This document shows positions 52,925 to 62,525 of a stretch of DNA of 64,000 bases, one piece after another. Made by a program: the position numbers and the translations under genes. A model generated the notes under the pieces. It saw only the letters and a program-made list of their open reading frames with translations, was not told the origin of the DNA and made no database searches. This stretch comes from Pithys albifrons albifrons (taxonomy: Eukaryota > Chordata > Aves > Passeriformes > Thamnophilidae): positions 43,917,414-43,981,413 of the forward strand of contig NC_092459.1 of NCBI RefSeq assembly GCF_047495875.1. The letters are read 5' to 3'. The stretch's first letter is position 1, and every line of letters starts with the position of its first letter.

Positions 52925-53567
52925 AAGACTCAAAATCCTGAAAGTGAAGAAGGCTAATAGGATCCTGTCCTGTGTCAAAAATAGCGTGGCCAGCAGGATG
53001 AGGGAAGTGATCCTTCCCCTGTACTCTGCGTTGGTGAGGCCACACCTTGAGTACTGTGTTCAGTTCTGGGCCCCTCATTTCAGAAAGGATATTGAGGTGC
53101 TGGAGTGAGTCCAGAGAAGAGCAACAAGGCTGGTGAAGGGACTGGAGCACAAGCCCTATGGGGAGAGGCTGAGGGAGCTGGGGTTGTTTAGCCTGGAGAA
53201 GAGGAGGCTCAGAGGTGACCTCATCACTGTCTACAACTACCTGAAGGGAAGTTCTAGCCAGATGGGGGCTGGTCTCTTCTCCCAGGCACTCAGCAATAGG
53301 ACAAGGGGGCACGGGCTTAAGCTCTGCCAGGGGAAATTTAAGTTGGATATCAGAAAAAAGGTCTTTACAGAGAGACTAATCAGGCATTGGAATGGGCTGC
53401 CCAGAGAGGTGGTGGATTCACCATCCCTAGAGATTTTTAAACGCAAGTTGGATGTGGCGCTGAGTGCCATGATCTAGTAAACGGACTAGAGTTGGACCAA
53501 GGGTTGGACTCAATGATCTCGGAGGTTTTTTCCAACCCAATTGATTCTATGATTCTATGATTCTGTG
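52925..53567 (+). mobile_element. CR1 LINE 3' portion, sense, relatively young
   Basis: A 5'-truncated CR1 ends in two clean ATTCTATG-type octamer repeats at about 53543-53567, the family's diagnostic tail. The body encodes the end of the CR1 reverse-transcriptase protein, with [22 protein letters not shown] sequence, [20 protein letters not shown], and [20 protein letters not shown] before a stop near 53477. A stop codon just upstream (gagtga near 53105) and the missing 5' end mark it as dead. It is closer to a consensus copy than the other CR1 pieces here, suggesting a more recent insertion. It lies 740 bp from the opposite-strand CR1 at 51580-52185. Confidence 0.93.
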
Positions 53568-55727
53568 TTAGGCTAACTCAAATCAAACTTCCTCACTGTC
53601 ACTTATACTGAAAGACAAAGAGTTACAAGTGCAATAATTTATGTTAATGCTATTTTTTTGCATGTAATTTTCTTTCTGTAAGTTTTCCAGGTTCAGGAGA
53701 GCTTAAATATTCTCTCTGTTGTTCAATGTTGAATAATCCCTGCTTCTACTTTCGGTGCTAGTACTTTCCTGCTTTTTCAAATTCTTTCTAGGATCATGTT
53801 ACCACGAGAAGCTAGAAAAATATAGGCTTAATATACCAACCCAGGATGGTGAAAAACGAAGGATACCTATATAAATCAGTCTCTTTCTGAATAAAGGCAC
53901 AAGGGATTTTTTTTTTCCTTTGGGCATCTTAAATGTGGATCAGAAAACAGTACCCAGGTCTGTGAGAACCAACGTGTGTGGTATATTTTTTCCTACTGTT
54001 GCATATCTGAGCTCTAGTATTGCATGTTAATTAATGCACGTAAGGCGTTTGCCCAACACGAGCCTCGTAGTTCTTTGCAACAGGTTCTCTGCTTCTGTAG
54101 AGGTGCTTACTGAAGGACTTGCTGCCAGCCTTCTGCAGTTCTTTCTCCTATCCTCTAATTGAGCCCCTTTCGTAGTTATAATTTGTCTGCCAAATGACTT
54201 ATCAGTTGGAAAGGCTCAAGTCAGATACTACGTCCTTTTTTTGCTTGTTTTTACCTGAGTGCTGCCAGAAGAAAGAAGGGGTTAAAGCGTGGGAGGATTG
54301 CTAAGAAAAAGGGTTTGGTTAGTGACACAGAGGACTGCATCTCACACACCATAGTTTGTTTATTCTTCTGTAAACAGCAGAAAGAATTATCGTCATCATG
54401 GTAAGGCAAACAACACTCTAATTTTTACCCTTTTTAAACCCTGCTAGAAATCTTCAGGTTAATACACAGTTAACTTTTTTAAATCATGAAATTAACTGAT
54501 TTCCATTAGTTTTATAGAACATCTCTTTAACTGACAGATGCTCCTGTTGACAGAAGGGGAGGGGGGAAACATTTTTGTATATGGAAATAACTAGCTCTGG
54601 GGAAGAGCAGATGGGAGCAGGCATGCGTTTTCTGACATGCCTGTTCTTTTTTGTCTCTCTCATTTCCTAAATGCTCATGGATGGATCTGTTCAATTTTTT
54701 TGCTTCTTAGTCTTTCTTGAGCTTTTTGGAAAGATTTCCATTCATTTGATTCTGCATTATTTGCTTCTTTCAGTTTCTCTGTTCTTTTTTAATACATCCA
54801 ATATCTAAATCTCTGTGTTTGTCACCTAAGAATAATATAGGATATATACTTAATTATTTTTACTTATTTATCTATGTTTTTTCAGCTGATTATTTTCTTT
54901 AAAATAATCCATTAAACATGCAGGCTCAATATTCTCATTAATCGATATGCTGTTGCAAAAATGGTAATTTTCAATGTAAATTTGAACTAAAAATTTAGTT
55001 TTATGGTTAAAAAATAAATTTGATGCAGACAGGTCCTGTTCTCTTATGGACATGAACTGTTTTGCTAATATATCTTCACTTAATAGAAAATACAGTTTGT
55101 GGGAAAATATGACTATTAACAGTCTCACATTTATAGCCCCTTGGTTATTCAGGTAAGTTCCCCAATCAAAATAAATGCATTGTCTTCACAGAGAGCCTAG
55201 GTAAAGATGAAATTGTTTAAAATCCAGTTATTGCTGTTTATATCCTCTATATGTGTAGCAGGGAAAAAGCTGGAGAGGCAGGGAGTGGACTTGTTAAAGT
55301 GTGTTTCTTTAACTCTGAGGAGGACACTGTCAACCTGGAATATCATATATTTAAAAGAAATGCTAAAAAAAGAAGTTTAAAGAGTGTATGCCAAACTCTT
55401 GGTATTTGGAAGAAGGCAGTGTGGGAGTTAAAATAATGTAAGTTGTAGTTTTCATAATAGTAACCCCCCTTTTGTGGCTTTGTGAAGGGTCAGCATAAAC
55501 AAGGAAAAATTATTACAGTGAATTGAAGTAATTCAAGTCTGTTTGACTGACAGCAAGGTAACTGGTTAAATTTAGAAATCGTTTAGGTTCAAATATAACT
55601 GCTTTTGTCCCCTTGGTGAATCACAGAAACAAAAGTGATTTAGGTCAAATGTTTTGTTAAGTATACTTTTCCATGCTTTTAAAAGAACACAAGCAAAAGC
55701 AGCAAGCCTTTATTTCCATCCGCAATT

Positions 55728-55779
55728 CCCTCCTTCTCTCCCCTCCCTCCCTCTCTCTCCCTCTCCCTCTCCCTCTCCT
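55728..55779 (+). repeat. CT-rich polypyrimidine tract
   Basis: A run of CCCTCC, CTCTCT and CCCTCT units gives a nearly pure polypyrimidine strand of about 50 nt. Such tracts are prone to length change and can form triplex DNA. It lies in intron 2, and no acceptor-exon arrangement follows it. Confidence 0.8.
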
Positions 55780-58700
55780 AGTGGCTATGGCACTCACCTG
55801 TAAGAGAGCAGTATGAAATGCAGCAGAGACTTGAGTGGATCTTGTGCTTCTCAGACTTTTCTCTCTCTTATATTGTTCCTTCCAGTTTTTCTACTAATAT
55901 TTTTACAGTACATTGTGCCAGCAATACTCCACCAATACGAATTTTCAGCCTAACAAAGTTTGTCACTGCTAGTGTTAGATATTTGAGCCCCAGTCTGCAG
56001 AATGCTAAAGCCTGAACAGTAATAGTTTATTTATTTAAATATTTTTGGCTAATGCACTTTTTGGGATGTCATGTGACTGCTAGAACTTCAAGGCTTTCTG
56101 TTTCTCATGGCTGGGTGAATTATAATACTGTGATTTAAAAATACTCATAAGTTACTGGCATTCCAGAATAATCTGGTAGGGATTCTACAGGAATTGTTGA
56201 AGATAGAAGGGTCTCAGAATTTTCACATTACTTGAAATCCAGCTATTTATGACCTCGTGAAGCTGAAATATACTCTTCACTAAATGGTTTGTTGCTTTTT
56301 CCCCCTCTCTGAAGGTGAACATGTGCTAGAAAATAAATGTTTAAATTAAAGAACTGTCTACACTAGGTATTACTACCTATTAGTTACCACAAAGTTGCTA
56401 ATGACTAGTAAAAATACTACGTTTTCTACAATGTGTGCTCTAAGTAGAATTTTCATTTATGTTCAGCTGACTCAGATGAACTCATCTAAGAAAATAGCAT
56501 CCAATTGATCCCTCAAGACACAGCCTGAAGTTCTGATTTAACAAATCACAGCAGCTCTCTCTCCACTGGAGATCAGCAAAGCACATGTTTAATTACAATG
56601 TTAAATTAGGGGTTTGGCTGTGGCAACTTACATTAGCTAATGAGAAAAAACCCCAACCAAAAACAGAGGAAATATTTTAATGCTAACATAAACAGGTATG
56701 AATATAAATACAAACAAGATTTGCATTTCTTGGTTAAGAAGGCAGCATTTTGCTCTCAGATTAGAACACAGCTTTAGAGATTCGTGCAGCGTGGTTGAAA
56801 CAAGCTTCCTCCATGCTGTCCGAGGAACAGACAGGCAAGTCCTCCAGTTTTTTTCAGTTGCCAATGCCTTTGATCAGGGATTTCTCAACCACTAATATCT
56901 CAACAGTAAGAATGCTTGAGCAAAGAATACTTGAGCAGAAACATCTTGAAGAAGCCTGATCTGCAGAGCAAGGATGATTCTTCCAACATTTCTGTGTGGT
57001 GCTCTGGAAGTAAAGCATTCCTGTGCTGTGCTCTGTCAGGCTGGGCCCCACTTTTGAGTCTCTGAGAGGCTCGGTCTGTGTGCCCTCTTGCACCGGCAAT
57101 ACTTGCTCACCTACATTTATCTGAGTTAAAAATACAAGCTCTTCAGGGCAAGCACTCAGCCTTTTATGTGTTTTGAAAGAGGCTGTATATAATTAAGCTA
57201 CTTTGTATGAAGGAATTACTTCAAAACCGTTTACATAGGGCAGCTATTTCAAGATCAAGAAAAAATCTTTAGGCTTGTTCCCTGAGGAAACAAGGCTTAT
57301 GTGACTGGACTGGCTGGCTGTCCCTCCTCACTACCATCCAATACTTTTTGAACTTGTTGGACAGTTTAAACTACATTTGAAAGGGGGAGACGTCTCAAAG
57401 ATAATTAAGTTCCCATGGACTTTATGAAAATTAGTGGCTGGGAATAGAGAAATCCAGATCCATAGTTCAAATACCTAATTTTTCCACGTGTAATCTTGCA
57501 AACCCCAAAACCTGGCTGCATGTGTAATAATGACTGCCAGGGTGATAATGTAGTTCCAACTACTTTAGAAGACTGACATCTATTTCACTTGCATATATTA
57601 ATATGGTTAGATATAAATCTATATAAATAGATTGACATCATAATGAAGTTAAATTTCTCCTATTTTGGTGTTTTGTGAGTTTTTAATATGAACAGTATAG
57701 GCATCTTCCTCACACTTGTGAATGAATTTTCAGACAAATTAGTGTCACTCATTTCTTACTGGCTTGTATCAAGTATAAAAAATTCCTTTTTTTTTCTTAA
57801 GCTAGCACTGTTCATTATTGTCTTGTCCTTTCCCTATAACTAGTAAGTACTGGAAATACATACAATGTTTAAGAAATTAGATAGTAATTGGGCTGCATTA
57901 CTCATGATTGTTGCATCTGATACAGAGATTTATAGTTGGTTTTGTTATCACTAAAGCACTTTACCTGTCTGAGTTGTATGAACTTAATGCAGCCCTCAAT
58001 GTTCCTCTTTACTTAATTGTTTTGGTTCTACTGGTTGAAATAAGTCATCAAAGAGAGGTAAAAAATAGATATCAAGCTTTGTCATTTGCAGATTATTTCA
58101 GTATCTCAAAAGAAAAGAAAACACAAAAACAAAACCAAAAGCAAAACCCCAAAAACTTAAAGCTTAAAGTCATGATCATAGACTTGCCCATTTGAAGGCT
58201 GCTGATGGAACATCAGTGTGTGTGGGGACCCAGAACTTGGTGGTACAGCTGCTTATCAGTTGAATGAGTAAACCTTGCTTAAGAAATGTAAGCAAGAACA
58301 GGGGTTCCCATGATTCTGTTTGGTTACAGTATGATAAGCCAACTCTACCTAGTCCCCAGTTTAGGTTTTTCTGTGTTTTTCATGGGGTTGGGGTTTTTTT
58401 GTGTGCCTGGACAGGCCTTGCTGCTGTATATTCACTGGTATTAAGTAGGCTCTGCAGGGGTCTCCTAAACCAAGACCTTATTCCACTATTCATGGTTCCA
58501 GGAGTTTAGAACAGAGACCAAACATTAATCCGTTGATGAAGCAAAAACTTAACACTTTTTCAGCCAAAACAGGAAGTGACTGTGTAAAAAAAGTCATTTT
58601 CTTCAATAGCTGGAGGGCCAGACACACCACGGGCCGGGCTGCCCGGCCAGCTGCAGGGAGCTTGACCTGATGTCTTCCCTGCTTCCGCACTGGGCCCTTT

Positions 58701-59058
58701 AGAAGCACCGAAGTGAGACTTGCGTGGTCCTTCCTGTTGAAGCTGTTCCACTTCATATAAGTAATTAAGCCTTAATTAGAAGAGGACTAGTTGAGCATTC
58801 ATTAAACATTAAATACTAATTGAGCGCCCGGGGAGAGCGCCGGCACCATTTGGCCGCGGAGTCATTCTCACGCCGCCGCGGCCGGGGATGGGGGCAGGCG
58901 TGGGGAGCCGCCCCGGCCCCCTTCAGCCGTGGCCCCGGCCCGCGGGCGGTGTGCCGGGGGCAGGCGGGCACAGACGGCAAGCAGGCGCGCCCACTGCGGC
59001 GAGGTGGAAAATGCGGGTTCATCCTCCTGCAGGGTTTTGAACCTAGGTGTCCTGGTGG

Positions 59059-59088
59059 CCGGGTGGTGCTGGCCCCAGCACCACCCGG
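59059..59088. repeat. Perfect 14-bp inverted repeat, 2-nt spacer
   Basis: The left arm CCGGGTGGTGCTGG (59059-59072) and the right arm CCAGCACCACCCGG (59075-59088) are exact reverse complements separated by CC. The stem is GC-rich and would form a very stable hairpin or cruciform. It lies in the second CpG island. No function is known. Confidence 0.9.
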
Positions 59089-59682
59089 GCCTGGAGGGAG
59101 CCGCGCCTGCTCCTGGGCGGCTGTCGCGGCTCGGCATCTCTGGGGTCGCGGAGCGGCGGGATTGCCGCTGCCCCAGGCGCGCCCCTGCACCGCAGCCGTC
59201 GCGAGGGGCGCGGAGACACCGCGCCCGCAGCTTTCGAGCGAGGCGGTGACAGATCGGTGCTGCTCTTGGGCTGCGCTGCCCCTTCCCCGAGCGCTGCCCG
59301 TCTGCCGGCCCGGGCGCTGGCTTACGCCGGGCAGCCTGCACTGTAGCCCGCCGGGGCGGCGGCGGCGCGAACCACCCGCCTCCACCCCTCGGTGCTTTTC
59401 CCTCAACATCAAAGGGCGTCGGTTTTGCCCGGGGCGGCGTTTTGCCCTCAATAACAAGGCGGCAGCCGCAGCGCGAGCTGCTGGGGCACGTACGGGGCGC
59501 GGCGCCCACTCGTGCCCGCCGCCCCCTCGGCGGCCGCGCCCGTGGCCGGGGGCGCCCGCGCTTCCCGCTGCCCCGCAGCCGTCGCTGGGGGCCGCTCCAG
59601 CGCCGCTGCCGCCCCTCCCTCCGCGGCAGAGGGAGGCGGCCCGGCCAGGTAGAGCCACTGCCCGCGGCCGGGGCGGCGGCTC

Positions 59683-59709
59683 GGGGAGGGCGGCAGGGGC
59701 GGGCCGGGG
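59683..59709 (+). other. G-quadruplex motif in second CpG island
   Basis: Five tracts of at least three G are separated by loops of 1, 5, 1 and 2 nt on the + strand, about 100 nt upstream of the strong donor at 59808. It mirrors the quadruplex motif in the first promoter island. Structure is predicted only from the pattern. Confidence 0.6.
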
Positions 59710-59893
59710 CGGAGCGCACAGACGGCCGGCGTCGGGGCAGCCGCGCGGGTAGCGGCGGGGCGCGAGGGGCATCTTTGCGCCGGGGCCGAGCCGAGCTGAG
59801 CCGGGCGGTGAGTGTCGGGCCGGCGATGGGACCCCTCGCTCGGCGAGGAGGGAAGGGGAGGCGAGGCACCCGCACCTGCGGAGCCGGGCGAGG

Positions 59894-59914
59894 ATGTGTC
59901 GCGGCCAGGGGCGG
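59894..59914 (+). other. Candidate alternative first coding mini-exon of CRYBG1
   Basis: An ATG at 59894 with A at -3 opens seven codons (MCRGQGR) that end exactly at a potential donor, CGG|gtaaaagt, in phase 0. Exon 3 starts in phase 0, so splicing would give MCRGQGR joined to STSHLPDSS in frame. A rival of the same kind is the ATG at 60027 giving four codons (MTPL) before CTG|gtgagc at 60038. The stronger donor at 59807/59808 would instead give a non-coding first exon, and translation would then begin at an internal Met (first in exon 3 at 61774). No transcript evidence is available. Confidence 0.25.
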
Positions 59915-61035
59915 GTAAAAGTGCGCCGCGACACCTTCCTCCCGCTTTTTCCGTCCTGGGTCGGGGAAGGACGGCGGCAGCCTTGGAAGGCTTCACCCTC
60001 CTGTTATATGGTGCGGGCCAGGTCTCATGACTCCTCTGGTGAGCTGGTACCGGGCCGGTTCTCCGCGGCCGCAGCTGCGGGGAAAGAAAAGGGGCGCGGG
60101 GGCTTCAGCGCTGGCCGGTCCGTGCTCTGCGCTGCGGCTACTCCCGTTCTTGGCGTCTCAGCAAGAAACAAGTTTGAAACGCGCCCAAGCAGCCTCGGTG
60201 CTGCTGCGGGGCCGCGCTGTCCTCGGGAGCTCTGGTACTCCAGAGTAGAAATATTCGCGGTGTTTGAAATAGACGTCTCAAAACAAGTATTCATCGTACC
60301 GGCATGTAAAAAGGGCGAATACATTAAAATGTAAATATGCATGTGTACTCGGCGATGCTGTTGCGTGTTTCCTGTTTACCATGTTAATTAGAAGTTTGTA
60401 AGGCAAAACTTCACCAAGAGTAATCCAGGGCAGTGTTTGACCCAGTAATGCTCACTGAATGATGCAGTGGCTTTCATAGTTCTGGGGTTTCTAGCCCAAA
60501 ACACAAGCTAAGTATTTATTTGACTTCATTAATGAGAAATGTATGAATTGTAATACAACTTACGCCTTTGTAACTATTCTCTCCCGGCACAAGTGTCAAA
60601 ACTGACTCAGCCAGTATGGAGAGGAAAGTTAAATTCCCCACTCTTGTTTTTGTAAGGAAAATTTTGACCATGCAAAACTGATCAAAGAGATGCTGTCTTG
60701 TAGGCACCAGGATGCTTTCCTGTATTATTTTGGGTGACGTTAACTAATTGTGCAAAAGTTTGAGATTTGGGACATATAATGCTGCTATCATAAGGCAAGA
60801 TGAGCATACTTCTAAGCAAATCTAGGAAAAAAAAATACAGAAGGATCTTGACATTTTAATTGTTTTTCAAGAGTTTTGTTTTCTTTGTTCTTTTTTGAGA
60901 GCTGGTATTGTTCAGCAACCTGTTTTGTTTCCATTCACTGTGTCCTTTTAATTTATAGGGTGGTGCTAATACAAACAAATGTATTGCAGAAACAATTCTG
61001 ACATTAACCAAATGTTTGTTTGTTTGTTTTTGTAG

Positions 61036-62525
61036 TCCACCTCACACCTTCCAGATTCTTCCAGAGAAGAGAATAAAAAGAAACCAGTTTTGGAAAGACT
61101 TGGAAATTTGTTTGGTACAGGGAAAAGGAAAAACGTCAAGAGTTCAGTAGAACACACTTCACATCATAGAGGAGGGAGGTCAGTTTCTCCTCACAGAGCA
61201 CAGCCCATATACTGTAGGCACATAAAGGAAGGACATGAAGCTCCTCAAGTACAGCACCAAGTGAGAAACGTATGTGGTGTTTCTGAGGCACAGGAATATA
61301 ATTTCAGTGGGGAAGTAAGACCACTGTATCACGATACCATTTCAGAATGGAGTAGTAGGGGAGTCTCTTCTGACAGTGAGTGGTCAGCAGATTGGAGCGG
61401 CAGCAGTGAAACTATTAAAAACTCTTTCTGTGAGAGTAGCCTGAATGTGGAAACCTTGGGACTGGAGAAAGAATCTGTCACAGATATAAATAATTCCACA
61501 ACTCCAGATTTCATAAAGAGCTTGAGAAATTTGTCTAGTGAAGACTTAGAAAAGAGTATCTTAAGCCACAAGCAGCTTGTGAACACGTGGGTGTCTGAGG
61601 AGCCTGGGCATGCAAAACCAAAGGATTTGCCATACGAGTTGGAATCTGCAGCGAGTGAACACACATATTCTGCTAGAGTGTTAACAGTTGATATCTATCT
61701 AAGAAAAAAAGACGAGTTCCTTAATGAACCTGTGACTATTAGATCAGAAGATAATAGTAGTGATTTTGACACAATGGATAAAAAGTCTGCTAGTAAAAGA
61801 TCTGGAAAAAGGAGAAAGTCTCAGTCATCTGGTGACATTCCAAATGGAGAGAGAAACCAGACCGAGACTACTGCAAGAGAAGAATCTGGTTTTGAGGATG
61901 ATAACTCTTCTGAGGTATTTTCAGACAAGATAATAAACTCTGAAAGAAAAGTGAGGTCTCCTCAACAGACTCCTGAAAGGAATTCCTCTTCATCAAGTAA
62001 TAATCAGGACCTAAAAGTTGGATCTGCTCACAAAGGGGCATCTAAAGCTGAAACTGACAAAGGCAAGCAGCAGGTCTCCAGTTCAACCTCTGCAAGGAGA
62101 AGATCATATAAAAAGAATCAGTCGGATGCTGTACCTATTTCCCCTACTGGTCTGAAGGGTCAGGTAAAAGATTACTCTTCAAAAAGGCAACCTTTAGCAT
62201 CACCAGAGAATAACCCAGTGACAAAAAGAACTTCGGTGGAAAAGGGAGCTATACCTGTGGCTTTTGGGGAAGACACCTTGGAGTCTTCCAAAGTTTCTTT
62301 GACCACTAAGACAGAAGACAATGCCTTGGTGTGTGCTGAAGGCAGAAATGAGACCAAGGCTGTAAAGCATGGTAATGGTTTGGATGGAAGAACTTTCTTG
62401 CATACTGATGGGATTAAAAGTGGAGACCTGTGTCTGTCAGCTGAGAGACAGACAAATTCTGATTTAGACAACTCGAAGTTGAAGAGTTTGGATGCTTCCA
62501 GAACAGTCACAACAAAGATTAGCCT
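61036..62525 (+). CDS. CRYBG1: CRYBG1 (AIM1) large coding exon 3, disordered region
   Basis: This 1490-nt exon runs from a tgtag acceptor to a perfect donor (CT|gtaagt) and encodes residues 123-618 plus 2 nt of the next codon. The uninterrupted frame and two landmark matches identify CRYBG1. KKPVLERLGNLFGTGKRKN (about residues 138-156) matches the human RKPVLGKLGTLFTAGRRRN region. RVLTVDIYLRK (336-346), followed by KRSGKRRKSQS (376-386), matches human KVLTLDIYLSK and GRRSGRRRGSQ. The end, RTVTTKISL, fits the conserved STVTTKVTL. The rest is Ser/Glu/Lys-rich, low-complexity and presumably disordered, including a five-Ser run near 439-443. No crystallin domain lies in this exon; in the family those repeats are C-terminal and must be downstream of the window. 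The frame's in-frame TAA at 62527 is intronic, not a true stop. The family N-terminal region is linked to actin binding. Confidence 0.93.

Larger units (their letters stand above)
58825..60235 (+). promoter_or_regulatory. Second CpG island, candidate alternative CRYBG1 promoter
   Basis: A 1.4-kb block of very high GC and CpG content lies at the end of intron 2, about 0.8 kb before exon 3, in otherwise AT-rich DNA. CpG islands of this size in vertebrates usually mark promoters. On the + strand it contains good splice donors: GCG|gtgagt at 59807/59808, CGG|gtaaaa at 59914/59915, and CTG|gtgagc at 60038/60039. Any of these could join to the exon 3 acceptor at 61036. This would make a shorter CRYBG1 product lacking exons 1 and 2. 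Long open frames on both strands of the island are composition artefacts. A separate non-coding or minus-strand transcript is an alternative explanation. Confidence 0.65.
38204..61035 (+). other. CRYBG1 intron 2
   Basis: This 23-kb intron runs from donor gtaagag to a T/G-rich acceptor (ttgtttgtttttgtag). It is AT-rich and mostly unique. Contents that can be named are an AT repeat right after the donor, a GT microsatellite, a tRNA-Ile/CR1 SINE remnant, a doubtful CR1 scrap near 46790-46860, two CR1 copies in opposite orientation (51580-52185 and 52925-53567), a CT-rich tract and the second CpG island. No independent gene is recognised. Stretches such as 41140-46780, 46870-51570 and 53570-55720 hold only short chance open frames and simple AT-rich sequence. 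Confidence 0.85.

Noticed and set aside
58816..59996. Several long overlapping open frames (up to 372 codons) on both strands of the second CpG island
   Set aside because: They are rich in Arg, Pro, Ala and Gly in every frame, as expected from GC-rich DNA with few stop codons. No domain or splice-consistent product was seen.
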